The notes beneath the pieces are model-generated. The model had not been told where the DNA came from. It searched no databases and saw only the letters and a list, made by a program, of their open reading frames with translations. Positions 1-8,850 of a stretch of 64,000 bases of DNA are shown here, in pieces. A program made the translations under genes and the position numbers. The stretch comes from Eubacteriales bacterium. GTDB lineage: Bacteria; Bacillota; Clostridia; Lachnospirales; Lachnospiraceae. The stretch is taken from positions 1-64,000 of the forward strand of contig JAUNPU010000020.1 of assembly GCA_030536555.1 (NCBI GenBank), given 5' to 3'. Each line of letters begins with the position of its first letter. Positions within the stretch are counted from its first letter, which is position 1.

Positions 1-1083
1 TCAAGTTTGCCACAAAATCTGAAAAATATCTAGGCGAGAGGTTTGACGCTTACATTGGGACTTACTCTGATTGCTGGTTTGACTGAGAAAAATGTAATTA
101 AGGGGATTCTGGCAGCTTCATTTGGATTGTTACTTTCTACGGTAGGAGCAGATGAGTTTCTAGGAAGACCGCGTTTTGCATTTGGAAGTATCAACCTTGC
201 ACAGGGTATTGATCTGGTTCCGGCAATGATGGGATTGTTTGCAATGGGGATGATGATCAAGGATTTCTATAAACCGGAAGAATTGCCGGAGAATGAATCA
301 GAGATTAAATTGTCTCCGCTGACATTGAAAGACTTAAAGAAGATTCTGCCGACCAGCCTGTTTTCCGGTCTGCTTGGAACCTTTATCGGGGCGCTTCCTG
401 GAGCGGGAGCATCCGTAGCAAGCTTTATTTCTTATAACCAGGTAAAGTCCATCTCCAAAAATCCTGAGAAGTTCGGTACCGGCTGCGTAGAAGGCGTTGC
501 GGCGTCGGAGGCAGCCAACAATGGTGTTACCGGTGGCGCATTGATTCCGATGCTGGGACTTGGTATCCCGGGTTCAGGTACTACAGCTATTATTCTGAGT
601 GCGATGGTCATTCATGGTATTGTACCTGGACCAAACCTGTTCATCAGTAAGCCTGAGGTTCCTTATGGATTGTTTATTGCAGTATTTACCGGTACAGTGT
701 TCATGTATTTGCTGGGACTTCTTTATACCAAGATGTTCTTAAAGGTTATTCTGCTTCCGCAGAAGATTTTAAATACGGCGATTGTAGCCATCGTTTTAAC
801 GGGTGCTTACGCAGTGCAGAGAGATGTATTTGATCTGTGGGTCGTATTTGCACTTGGTCTTGTAAGCTTCTTTTTCAGACGCGTGAAGGTGCCGATTACC
901 CCGCTGGTTCTGGGAATGGTTCTTGGTGCTACTGTTGAACGATCCATGCGCAGAGCGCTGACTCTTGCAGATGGGAGTTGGTCTACGTTCTTTAGCAGAC
1001 CGCTGAGTGCAATCCTTCTGGTTGGTGCAATAGTTATGCTGGTTTGGACGATTTATCGTTCTCATAGAACTACTAAAAAGTGA
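1..1083 (+). CDS. tctA: TctA-family tripartite tricarboxylate transporter large permease, 5' end missing, apparent frameshift
   Basis: This is the large membrane subunit of a TTT transporter, which works with a periplasmic TctC-type binding protein and a small TctB subunit to import carboxylates. The readable frame from about base 43 gives some 346 residues with many hydrophobic helices and the family blocks GALPGAGAS and GLGIPGSGTT. Full TctA proteins are near 500 residues, so the first third lies left of the window. The reading frame breaks close to base 45. Frame 3 upstream reads KFATKSEKYLGERF and frame 1 downstream reads TLTLGLTLIAGL; joined by skipping one base they resemble the usual TctA stretch before the LTLIA helix. 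An in-frame stop at 31-33 precedes the frame-1 part. Either the gene is disrupted or there is a one-base sequence error. It ends 26 bases before the flavoprotein start and is probably in the same operon. Confidence 0.8.
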
Positions 1084-1109
1084 AACGGGTTCATGAAGGA
1101 GCAATAAAA

Positions 1110-2990
1110 ATGGAAAAATTATTTACATCAATTAAACTTGGAAATGTTGAGATTAAGAATAGAGTGATTCTTCCTTCTATGTGCGTTCATTTCTGTGAAA
1201 AAGATGGTCATATGAATGACTGTTTTCGTGAGTATGTAAGACGTCGTGCAGCAGGTGGCGCAGGATTGCTCATTATACCAGGCAGTCCGCATGGCAAAAA
1301 AAGTCCGGGCAGACCTGCACTTTCAGAAGATGCATATATTCCAGATTGGCAGCAGCTGGCAGAAATTGTACATCGGTACGGAACCAAACTGTTCTGTCAG
1401 CTTCATCCCGCCAAGGCACAGGCGGGACGGGGGGAGAAGATTGAGAAACCTTCAGATTTTACTAAGGAAAATTTGAAGGAACTGATCGAGAGTTACGCAG
1501 AGTGTGCATTGAGATGTAAAAAGGCAGGTGTTGACGGTGTTGATATCCATGGAGCTCATGCACATGAGATTGCACTGTTTATGTCTGAGTTCTATAACGA
1601 CAGAACGGATGAGTATGGCGGTTCTATTGAAGCGCGCGCATTGTTCCCGGCACAGATTATTCGTGCAATTAAGGGAAAATGTGGCGAGGAATTCCCGGTG
1701 ATATTCCGAATCAGTGGTACTGAAATGGTAAAGGGTGGACGTACTGTTGAAGAGTCAGGTGAGATTGCACGAGTTCTGGAAAGAGCAGGGGCAGATGCGA
1801 TTCATGTATCCGTAGGTATGCCGGAGTCCGGCGGCTATATCTCTGCTACGATGGATGTAGAGGATTGCTTCAATGTTGATAATGCAGCAGTAATCAAAAA
1901 ATACGTGAATATTCCTGTTATTGCGGTTGGTCGTATTGTTGATGTTAAGGATGCGGTAGATGTAGTGGAGCAGGGAAAAGCAGATATGGTTTCCATGGCG
2001 AGAGCGCAGCTGGCTGATCCGGAACTGGTCAACAAGTATCTAGGAATCAACAAAGATCCTGTGTATCGCTGTATCGGATGTAACCAGGGATGTAAGGATA
2101 AGAAGGCAAGAAAGAAGATTACCTGTATGCAGAATCCTCTACTTGGTCGAGAAGAGCTGATGGATTTCACACAGTTTACGGATGAACAGCTGGCTAAGAA
2201 GGTTATGATAGCAGGAGCCGGCGTGGCAGGTCTGGAATTTGCCTGCAATCTGGTACGCAGAGGTTTAAAACCTGAGATTTATGAGAAGGCAGGAGTTCCA
2301 GGCGGACTGGTAAATCTCGCTGCAATTCCTCCTCATAAGAAAAATATGCTGAGTCTGATTAAGAGCAGAGTAGAATTCCTGAGCAGTCGTGGCGTTGCGA
2401 TCCATTATAATACGGAAGTAACGGAAGAACTGTTAAAGAAATTGAAGCCGGATATACTGGCTGTTACAACGGGAAGTAATCCATTTGTTCCAGATATTCC
2501 GGGAGCAGATGGTGATAATGTGCTGACTGGTGATGAACTTCTGAAGGGCGGAACTGTTGCCGGAAAGAATGTTATTATTCTGGGTGCCGGGCTGATTGGC
2601 TGTGAAGTGGGTGATTATCTGGCAGAGCATGGTAATCATGTCAGCATTGTTGATATTACAGAAGCGCCGGCTACTACTCTGAATGCGTTCAGACGCAGTT
2701 TCATGCTGAAGCGAATGAATGAATATGATATTGACTGGATGCTGGAGAGCACGATTTCCGAGATTACTCCTGGTACCGTTACGGTAGTACATGGGGATGA
2801 AGAAAAAGAGCTTAAGAATGTAGATCTGGTAGTAATCGCTGCCGGAAGAAGACCATATAATGAGCTGCAGAAGGTTGCAGAAGGCATTGGCGGGATGAAG
2901 GTTATCGCTCTTGGTGACGCTGTTGTTGGCGGCACTGCACTAGATGCTATCTATAATTCTGTAGAACCGGCAGCACATATCTTTGATTGA
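1110..2990 (+). CDS. Old Yellow Enzyme-family Fe-S flavoprotein (FadH/BaiCD-like NADH:flavin oxidoreductase)
   Basis: A 626-residue, two-part enoate reductase. Residues 1 to about 335 form the FMN-binding TIM barrel, with the HGAHAHE and YNDRTDEYGGS blocks typical of 2,4-dienoyl-CoA reductase. Cysteines 321, 324, 328 and 339 make the CxxCxxxC-x10-C site for one 4Fe-4S cluster. Residues from about 365 hold the FAD and NAD(P)H Rossmann folds (GAGVAGLEFA and GAGLIGCEVG). Such enzymes reduce activated C=C bonds of unsaturated acids or CoA esters. The ATG at 1110 is chosen over an upstream in-frame GTG at 1080 because GAAGGAG lies eight bases before it. It sits between a carboxylate permease and a hydro-lyase, so reduction of an unsaturated acid made by that hydro-lyase is a plausible inference; the substrate is not known. 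Confidence 0.9.
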   Translation: MEKLFTSIKLGNVEIKNRVILPSMCVHFCEKDGHMNDCFREYVRRRAAGGAGLLIIPGSPHGKKSPGRPALSEDAYIPDWQQLAEIVHRYGTKLFCQLHPAKAQAGRGEKIEKPSDFTKENLKELIESYAECALRCKKAGVDGVDIHGAHAHEIALFMSEFYNDRTDEYGGSIEARALFPAQIIRAIKGKCGEEFPVIFRISGTEMVKGGRTVEESGEIARVLERAGADAIHVSVGMPESGGYISATMDVEDCFNVDNAAVIKKYVNIPVIAVGRIVDVKDAVDVVEQGKADMVSMARAQLADPELVNKYLGINKDPVYRCIGCNQGCKDKKARKKITCMQNPLLGREELMDFTQFTDEQLAKKVMIAGAGVAGLEFACNLVRRGLKPEIYEKAGVPGGLVNLAAIPPHKKNMLSLIKSRVEFLSSRGVAIHYNTEVTEELLKKLKPDILAVTTGSNPFVPDIPGADGDNVLTGDELLKGGTVAGKNVIILGAGLIGCEVGDYLAEHGNHVSIVDITEAPATTLNAFRRSFMLKRMNEYDIDWMLESTISEITPGTVTVVHGDEEKELKNVDLVVIAAGRRPYNELQKVAEGIGGMKVIALGDAVVGGTALDAIYNSVEPAAHIFD

Positions 2991-3002
2991 TAGGAGACGG
3001 AT

Positions 3003-4253
3003 ATGTCGACAATTGTTGAAAAAATATTTAGTAATCATATCGGTTACCCTGTGAAAGCAGGAGAACTGGTCATGGTAGATGTGGATGCCAGTTTGATTCA
3101 AGATATGAATGGACCGTCAACCATCAAAAACTTTGAAGGTTTTGCTGAAACAGTATGTTCCCCGGAGAAGCATCTATTTTCACTGGATCATTTTTCTCCA
3201 AGTTCGTCCATTGTGGCAGCAAATAACCACCGTATCACTCGGCAATTTGTGGAAAAACACAACATTAGCCATTTGGTTGAAGAGGGAAAGGGAATTGGTC
3301 ATCAGCTTATGATTGAGATGGGGCTTGTAGCGCCGGGGCGGATTGTGGTAGGAACCGATTCTCACTGTTGTCACTATGGTGTTCTCAATGCATTCAGTAC
3401 CGGAATTGGAGCTGCTGAGGAAGCGGTGGTATTGGCCAGTGATAAATGTTGGTTCAAAGTGCCGGAGACCATAAGAGTGGAATTTATCGGTAAGATGCCG
3501 AAAAATTTGACTGGTAAGGATCTGGCATTGGTTATGGTAAAGGAGCTTACCCAAGGGGGAGCAATTTATCAGTGCCTGGAATTTGGTGGAGATACAATCG
3601 CTGATCTCGAGATTGATGAGAGAGCTGCCATTTGCAATATGGCCGTAGAGTCCGGCGCAAAGGGCGCTATCATGCCATGTGATCAGGTATTGAAAGACTG
3701 GATGAAAGAACGTGGCTGGTCAGAGACCGATGGCGTCAGTCCGGACTCGGATGCACAGTATGCAAGAGTATTGAAAATCAATGTGTCAGCATTGACTCCA
3801 GTTGTAGCAGTTCCGCCGGATATTGACAATGTGGTACCTGTTTCTTCTATGGAAAAAATAGCAGTTAATGAAGTTGTTATTGGCGGTTGCACCAACGGAA
3901 GATATATCGATTTTTTTCAGGCAGCACAAATTTTAAAGGGGAAAAGAATTGTTCCAAGTGTTCGGCTGGTGCTTGCTCCAGCTTCTACAGAAATCGCAAA
4001 AAAAATGCTTGATACAGGAGTTTATGAAATTTTGTTAGATGCAGGTGCTACGATTCTTCCGCCGTGTTGTGGTCCGTGCAGCGGAATTACGGGTGGGCTG
4101 GTGGCCGACAATGAAGTGGTATTGGCTACGGCTAACCGGAATATGCATGGAAGAATGGGAAGCCAGAAGGGTAAGATTTATATAGCATCCCCTGTAGTAG
4201 CAGCATATACTGCTCTGGCGGGCTATATTACAGCAAAGGAGCAGATGTTATGA
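3003..4253 (+). CDS. Aconitase/isopropylmalate dehydratase-family hydro-lyase, large subunit (LeuC/DmdA-like)
   Basis: The 416-residue protein has the length of the clostridial/archaeal LeuC-HacA type rather than the longer enterobacterial LeuC. Fe-S ligands are visible at Cys296 (GGCTNGR, usually GSCTNGR) and Cys356/Cys359 (CCGPC). The family removes and re-adds water on 2-hydroxy di- or tricarboxylates; members include 3-isopropylmalate, homoaconitate, maleate and 2,3-dimethylmalate dehydratases. No leuA or leuB lies nearby, and the neighbours are a carboxylate permease and an enoate reductase, so a catabolic substrate fits better than leucine synthesis. That is inference. A good ribosome site (TAGGAGACGG) precedes the ATG, and the stop overlaps the small-subunit start by four bases. 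Confidence 0.88.
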   Translation: MSTIVEKIFSNHIGYPVKAGELVMVDVDASLIQDMNGPSTIKNFEGFAETVCSPEKHLFSLDHFSPSSSIVAANNHRITRQFVEKHNISHLVEEGKGIGHQLMIEMGLVAPGRIVVGTDSHCCHYGVLNAFSTGIGAAEEAVVLASDKCWFKVPETIRVEFIGKMPKNLTGKDLALVMVKELTQGGAIYQCLEFGGDTIADLEIDERAAICNMAVESGAKGAIMPCDQVLKDWMKERGWSETDGVSPDSDAQYARVLKINVSALTPVVAVPPDIDNVVPVSSMEKIAVNEVVIGGCTNGRYIDFFQAAQILKGKRIVPSVRLVLAPASTEIAKKMLDTGVYEILLDAGATILPPCCGPCSGITGGLVADNEVVLATANRNMHGRMGSQKGKIYIASPVVAAYTALAGYITAKEQML

Positions 4254-4732
4254 TAGAAGGACATGCGAGGATTTTAGGTGATAATATTAGCGGGGACTAT
4301 ATCATAAGTAAAGAGTACATCCGTGCTGGTTATCCGTTAAAGAAAATGGTGAAATTTCTGTTTCAGGTACCGCGTCCGGATTTGGGGGCTACGCTTCAAC
4401 CCGGTGATATTATTGTGGGAGGCCATAACTTTGGTTGTGGCTCTTCCCGTGAGTTTGTGATGCTTCTTTTGAAAGAAGCAAAAATTAATTGCGTAATTGC
4501 CAAATCTTTTGCCAGAACCTTTTATCGGTCCAGTATTAATCAAGGGATTCTTCCGATAGAATGTGATTTAGATGTAAAAGAAGGAGACGTTATTTCTGTT
4601 GACATCGTTGCTGGTACGATCATAGTAAATGGAACCACCAAATATCAATTTCAGAAGTTCCCTGCTTTGATGAAAGATATTGTTACAGAGGGAGGTTTGA
4701 TTCCGTATTATGTAAAGAACAAGGGGTTGTAA
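4250..4732 (+). CDS. Aconitase/isopropylmalate dehydratase-family hydro-lyase, small subunit (LeuD/DmdB-like)
   Basis: A 160-residue swivel-domain partner of the preceding large subunit, translationally coupled through an ATGA overlap. The substrate-binding motif FGCGSSRE is clear. The specificity loop reads YIRA where isopropylmalate dehydratases usually have YLRM and homoaconitases YLRT, which supports a different substrate. The usual DxDTD-type start is replaced by DNISGDYI. It is the last gene of the cassette and is followed by a strong bidirectional terminator. Confidence 0.88.
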   Translation: MIEGHARILGDNISGDYIISKEYIRAGYPLKKMVKFLFQVPRPDLGATLQPGDIIVGGHNFGCGSSREFVMLLLKEAKINCVIAKSFARTFYRSSINQGILPIECDLDVKEGDVISVDIVAGTIIVNGTTKYQFQKFPALMKDIVTEGGLIPYYVKNKGL

Positions 4733-4750
4733 CATTTTATGATACAACAT

Positions 4751-4812
4751 AAAAAACTACCAATTCTGCTTAAATCGCTTGGTACCGAGAGGGCAGAGGT
4801 GGTAGTTTTTTA
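4751..4812. terminator. Bidirectional rho-independent terminator
   Basis: AAAAAACTACCA on the left pairs with TGGTAGTTTTTT on the right, with further pairing inward (CTGC with GCAG). T-runs are present on both strands, so it can serve both the hydro-lyase operon and the convergent XRE gene. Confidence 0.85.
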
Positions 4813-5058
4813 TTTTTTATTTTCTTCTTCTGTTGTATCAAGATGAATATCCTTGAAAAGAATCAGTTCATCAGGATTAAGCTCCAGAAAATCACACAGA
4901 CGGATAAAAGTTGTGGCCAGCGGTGTCTTTCCGCTAAGATATTGATGAATCTTAGGACGGGATACACCAGAAAGTTGAGCTAATTCTGTAACCGTTGTAA
5001 TGTTTTTATCAATCATTCGTTTGCGAATCGTATTAGAATCTACGGTAACTCGTGTCAT
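4810..5058 (-). CDS. Small XRE-family helix-turn-helix regulator
   Basis: An 82-residue Cro/C1-type DNA-binding protein. The HTH lies at about residues 12-62 (TVTELAQLSGVSRPKIHQYLSGKTPL) with the family 'hydrophobic core after HTH' FIRLCDFLELNPDEL. There is no ligand domain. It ends inside the shared terminator and starts downstream of a perfect consensus promoter. It could control the adjacent carboxylate cassette or only itself; nothing in the sequence decides between these. Confidence 0.85.
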   Translation of the reverse strand: MTRVTVDSNTIRKRMIDKNITTVTELAQLSGVSRPKIHQYLSGKTPLATTFIRLCDFLELNPDELILFKDIHLDTTEEENKK

Positions 5059-5095
5059 GAATTCACCACCTTACTAGATATAATTTGACACAATT

Positions 5096-5124
5096 ATTAT
5101 AAGAGAGTTTGGTGGTAATGTCAA
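5096..5124 (-). promoter_or_regulatory. Consensus sigma-A promoter of the XRE gene, with inverted repeat
   Basis: On the minus strand TTGACA (5119-5124) and TATAAT (5096-5101) are separated by exactly 17 bases. Just downstream, ATAATT and AATTAT half-sites flank TGACAC at 5080-5097, a likely autoregulatory operator over the start site. Confidence 0.85.
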
Positions 5125-5138
5125 GCATTTCGCTGGGC

Positions 5139-5969
5139 TTAGTCGTGCCGCTCCTCCGCACAGTCAAAGGTCTCGCAGAACCGTGCCGCAAAGGACGGTT
5201 CTTCTCCTGCCACATAGAGGTGGCTGGTGGAGCCGAAGGACCCTATGCGGAAGTATGCGATGCCTTCGCGGCGCTCTTCGGTCACCAGAGTGGTGACGGA
5301 GGAGGGGGCGGCGCAGGTGCCGTGCCACAGCACCATCGGGGACACGCCAAGCAGGTGGGCGAGGAGTGCGCCTTCCAGTCCAAAGTGGCAGAACAGCACG
5401 ATGGTATCGCGGTTTGGCTTTTCGGCGCGGTAGTAGCCCTGCTCGCGGACATAGCCGTGAGCTGCCAGCAGGCGGTCCAGACCGTCGGTTACCTGATGGA
5501 AGGCTTCACCGACTCCGGCAGCAGCCATCACATCGACGGTGTACCAGGCATCCTTGTCATAGAAGCGCGGTTCTTTTGTCCAGTCAGCGGGCAGCCAGTC
5601 CCAGGCGCAGGCTGTATTGCCATGGTCGCAGGTGTCACTGCCGCCATCGGAAGCAGTAGCCTCGACAGAAGCAGTCGTCTCGGCGGAAACCGTCGTTTCG
5701 GCGACCTCTTCTGCAGTCCGATTCAGATCCGGTCTTGCGACCTTCGGCCAGAATTCACGCAGCCAGTCGCACTCGGTGGCGGTGCGGTTCATCTTCTTTA
5801 AAGTCAGGGAGGCGGTATCCTTTGCACGTCCCAGGGGAGAGGTGTAAAGGGCCGTGATATCCAGTTTACACAGATACTCGGAGAGCAGTTCGGCTTCCTT
5901 CCAGCCGGTGGGGGTCAGGGAGTCGATGGAGTAATCCGGGTCTGCATGTCTTACGATGATTAATTTCAT
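5139..5969 (-). CDS. Histidine phosphatase-family protein with low-complexity insert
   Basis: The 276-residue protein starts MKLIIVRHADPD, the phosphoglycerate-mutase-like RHG motif with catalytic His8; Arg47 in TSPLGRAKDT and the later CHFGLEG block complete the phosphate pocket. The family removes phosphate from sugar phosphates, nucleotides or cofactors; the substrate cannot be read from sequence. Residues about 84-118 are an insert rich in Ala/Thr/Ser/Glu with SAETTASVEATAS repeats, not expected in a compact phosphatase, and appear to be a recent repeat expansion. It is a single gene divergent from the ATP synthase operon. Confidence 0.85.
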   Translation of the reverse strand: MKLIIVRHADPDYSIDSLTPTGWKEAELLSEYLCKLDITALYTSPLGRAKDTASLTLKKMNRTATECDWLREFWPKVARPDLNRTAEEVAETTVSAETTASVEATASDGGSDTCDHGNTACAWDWLPADWTKEPRFYDKDAWYTVDVMAAAGVGEAFHQVTDGLDRLLAAHGYVREQGYYRAEKPNRDTIVLFCHFGLEGALLAHLLGVSPMVLWHGTCAAPSSVTTLVTEERREGIAYFRIGSFGSTSHLYVAGEEPSFAARFCETFDCAEERHD

Positions 5970-6024
5970 AATAATAGTTCCTCACAGTACGCATTCTATA
6001 TAGTAGTGTTTCGTTTCTTCCCTA

Positions 6025-6053
6025 ATCATTGCATAATTAAAATAAACTGTCAA
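6025..6053 (-). promoter_or_regulatory. Probable promoter of the histidine phosphatase gene
   Basis: TTGACA (6048-6053, minus strand) lies 17 bases from AATGAT (6025-6030), a weaker -10. The start would be about 50 bases before the ATG. Confidence 0.5.
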
Positions 6054-6201
6054 GCTGAGCCTTTTGAATCAAAAAACAGGAAAATGTAAAATCTTCCTAA
6101 ATTTTCATCCGACTTATTGGTCATTTGTTTGACACAAAAATGACAGCTTTGTCAGTTCTTGTAAAACATGAACGTTTTTTTAACGAAATTTCTATCTATA
6201 A

Positions 6202-6230
6202 TGGACAAACGGTAAAAGATTGGGTATAAT
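6202..6230 (+). promoter_or_regulatory. Promoter of the ATP synthase operon
   Basis: TGGACA at 6202-6207 and TATAAT at 6225-6230 are 17 bases apart, giving transcription from about 6237. The 300-base gap between the phosphatase and atpZ otherwise holds only AT-rich sequence, including a T-run at 6175-6181 and a TTGACA at 6129 with no matching -10. Confidence 0.8.
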
Positions 6231-6271
6231 AACAGTTACATGCAAAAATGCAGAAAGAGGTGGGCAGTCAG

Positions 6272-6631
6272 ATGCAGTACAAGAAAAGCGTATTCCGGAG
6301 CCTTGCGATGGTGACGCAGCTGGGACTCAGCGTCATAACGCCTGTCTTCTTGTGTATTTTTATCGGATATCAGATTGATTCTCGCTTTGAGACGAAGATT
6401 CTGGTGCCGATGCTGATTCTTGGCGTGCTGGCAGGCGGGCGGAGTGCCTGGGTGCTGGCGAAGGCGACGCTGGAGCAGGAGAAGAAGGAGGATGAGAGGA
6501 TCCGCCGGGAGCGAATGAGCCAGAGTGCGCGTGCAGGAGTCAGCAAGCCGAAGCAGCCGAGCCGCATCCGCAGGGAAGGGCAGGCGGCAGATAGCACAGA
6601 AAGGGAGGCTGACAAAGATGGAATGGCTTAG
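6272..6631 (+). CDS. atpZ: AtpZ/AtpI-type F0F1 ATPase accessory membrane protein
   Basis: A 119-residue protein with two hydrophobic helices (MVTQLGLSVITPVFLCIFIGY and ILVPMLILGVLAGGRSAWV) and a basic/acidic tail, the pattern of the ATPase_gene1/AtpZ family found first in Firmicute atp operons. It is thought to help c-ring assembly or carry divalent cations. The ATG at 6272 is preferred to one at 6248, because AGAGGTGGG sits about eight bases before it while 6248 has no ribosome site and lies only some 11 bases from the predicted transcription start. Confidence 0.75.
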   Translation: MQYKKSVFRSLAMVTQLGLSVITPVFLCIFIGYQIDSRFETKILVPMLILGVLAGGRSAWVLAKATLEQEKKEDERIRRERMSQSARAGVSKPKQPSRIRREGQAADSTEREADKDGMA

Positions 6632-7151
6632 CAAGAGTACAAAGCGGCTGCTCGTCGAGATGTCGGTCGGGGTGATCCTGTACAATCTGCTGCTGGGCAT
6701 ACTTGCCTGTGTATTTCTTCCGAGGACCTCGTATCCGGTGATTCCGGTGCTGAAAGGGCTTTTGGTGGGAGCAGCAGGAGCGATCCTGATGCTGGTGCAT
6801 ATGGCAGTTATGGCAGAGCGGGCGCTCGACAGTATGAATGAGGACTATGCCAGCAAGCTGACCATTGCGCAGAGTATGCTGCGTAAGTTGGTGTTTGTGG
6901 CAGGGTTGTTTTTCTTCTGGCGGGTGATCAAGGCCGATCTGCTGGCAACTGTAATCGGTGCCATGGGCATGAAGGCGGGCGCATATATGCAGCCGCTGGT
7001 CCGCAAGCTGTCCGGTTATCAGGAAGAACCGTATGAGGAACAGTCTGAACAGGTGGAATCAGAGGATGGTGAACCTGGAGAGGGCAGACCTGAACTTACG
7101 GCTTCCGGTCAGGAGACGGGAACGTCGCCGGAGCGAACGGATTTATCATGA
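6618..7151 (+). CDS. atpI: ATP synthase subunit I-like membrane protein
   Basis: The 177-residue product has four hydrophobic segments (for example VGVILYNLLLGILACVFL and GLLVGAAGAILMLVHMAVM), as in the ATP synthase I family, and an acidic Glu/Gly-rich tail from about residue 136. It overlaps atpZ by 14 bases. The ATG at 6618 follows AAGGGAGG; a longer open frame upstream lies entirely within atpZ and is not used. AtpI aids assembly of the c ring in several bacteria. Confidence 0.75.
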   Translation: MEWLSKSTKRLLVEMSVGVILYNLLLGILACVFLPRTSYPVIPVLKGLLVGAAGAILMLVHMAVMAERALDSMNEDYASKLTIAQSMLRKLVFVAGLFFFWRVIKADLLATVIGAMGMKAGAYMQPLVRKLSGYQEEPYEEQSEQVESEDGEPGEGRPELTASGQETGTSPERTDLS

Positions 7152-7181
7152 ATTTAAAAATCAAAGAAAGGAGGACAGTGT

Positions 7182-7880
7182 ATGCCAATGCTGATTTCCA
7201 ATGAGCCTGACTTTATGATACACGGCGTTTTACAGTATCAGATGTTCGGTCAGGATTTTTGGATTACAACTACGACCATTGGAATGTGGATCGTCAGCAT
7301 TATTATCCTGATTCTTGCATTTATGGCGAATCGGACGCTGAAAAAGGCGACCGATGTTCCGGGGACATTTCAGAATGCTCTGGAGCTGGCAAGTGATATG
7401 CTGGATAATATGGCGAAGGGAATCCTGGGCGGGAATGCACATCGGTTCGTGAACTATATCGGAACCATTTTCCTGTTCATTCTGTTTTGTAACCTGAGTG
7501 GTCTGCTGGGACTGCGTGCCCCGACTGCGGACTACGGTGTAACCTTCCTGCTGGGAATGGTCACATTCTTTATTGTCAACTATCAGGGTATCAAGAATCA
7601 CGGCGTAGGTCATTTTACAAGCTTATTTGAGCCGACACCGGTCCTGTTCCCGATCAACTTAATCGGTGAACTGGCAAACCCGCTTTCCATCTCGCTGCGT
7701 CTGTTTGCGAACCTGCTTTCGGGCGTAATCATCATGGGACTGTGGTACGGAATGATGCCGATCTTTGCGAACATCGGTATTCCGGCAGCACTTCATATTT
7801 ACTGTGACGTATTCTCTGGCGCGATCCAGACTTACGTGTTCTGTATGCTGACGATGGTTTATATCAACGATAAGATGTAA
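7182..7880 (+). CDS. atpB: ATP synthase F0 subunit a
   Basis: A 232-residue integral membrane stator subunit that forms the ion half-channels beside the c ring. The essential arginine is Arg173 in PLSISLRLFANLLSG. Hydrophobic helices follow the expected pattern, and the protein ends shortly after the last helix. AAAGGAGG precedes the start by a good distance. Coupling-ion type is better judged from the c subunit. Confidence 0.95.
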   Translation: MPMLISNEPDFMIHGVLQYQMFGQDFWITTTTIGMWIVSIIILILAFMANRTLKKATDVPGTFQNALELASDMLDNMAKGILGGNAHRFVNYIGTIFLFILFCNLSGLLGLRAPTADYGVTFLLGMVTFFIVNYQGIKNHGVGHFTSLFEPTPVLFPINLIGELANPLSISLRLFANLLSGVIIMGLWYGMMPIFANIGIPAALHIYCDVFSGAIQTYVFCMLTMVYINDKM

Positions 7881-7988
7881 TAGCCATGAGCTCGACACCG
7901 ACATGAAGCGAAGCGGAATGGAGGTGGGCATGGCGGAGCAGAAAGTACACAGTAATGGAATCCAATCGGTTTTATAAAAAAGAAATAG

Positions 7989-8282
<294 letters not shown>

Positions 8283-8334
8283 TTGTTCACGAAATGAATG
8301 GGAGTAGTGAATAAGAGAAAAGGAGGCTTAAGAC

Positions 8335-8850
8335 TTGGACAGACTGATAGGATTTGATCCGCAGCTGCTGCATGACGCGGTGCTGACCGGTATCAATATC
8401 TTCATATTGTTCTTTGCATTGTCCTATCTGCTCTTCAATCCGGCGCGGGAAGTTCTGGAGAAGAGAAGAAAGAAGATTGCTGACGAGCTGGCACAGGCTG
8501 CAAGCGACCAGACGGACGCAGCGGCAATGAAGGCTGAGTACGAGGCAAAGCTTAAGGACGTGAACAAAGAAGCAGAAAACATTCTGGAGACCGCACGGAG
8601 AAAAGCCAAAGCCCGTGAGGCAGAGATGTTGGATGAAGCCAAGGCAGAAGCAGCCAGAATCATCGAGCGGGCGAACCGCGAAATCGAACTGGAGAAGAAG
8701 AAAGCTCTCGACGATATGAAGCAGGAAGTTGTGAATATCGCTGCGCTGATGGCCCAGAAGGCTGTAAGCGGCTCCATCGATGTGAAGATTCAGGATGCTC
8801 TGATTGATGAGACATTGAAAGAGATGGGTGAAGGCACATGGCAAAATTAG
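8335..8850 (+). CDS. atpF: ATP synthase F0 subunit b (TTG start)
   Basis: A 171-residue peripheral-stalk protein: one N-terminal membrane helix (about residues 12-35) followed by a long charged, alanine-rich coiled coil. Translation starts at TTG 8335, eight bases after AAGGAGG; there is no ATG alternative that keeps the membrane helix. It overlaps atpH by 13 bases. Confidence 0.93.
   Translation: MDRLIGFDPQLLHDAVLTGINIFILFFALSYLLFNPAREVLEKRRKKIADELAQAASDQTDAAAMKAEYEAKLKDVNKEAENILETARRKAKAREAEMLDEAKAEAARIIERANREIELEKKKALDDMKQEVVNIAALMAQKAVSGSIDVKIQDALIDETLKEMGEGTWQN

Noticed and set aside
5109..5801. Plus-strand ORF of 230 codons opposite the histidine phosphatase
   Set aside because: Shadow of the phosphatase gene, which has the RHA motif and a start with promoter.
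7930..7977. 15-codon ORF between atpB and atpE with a GGAGG in front
   Set aside because: Very short, no recognisable peptide, and the purine-rich stretch could be chance. Conservation in relatives would be needed to accept it.
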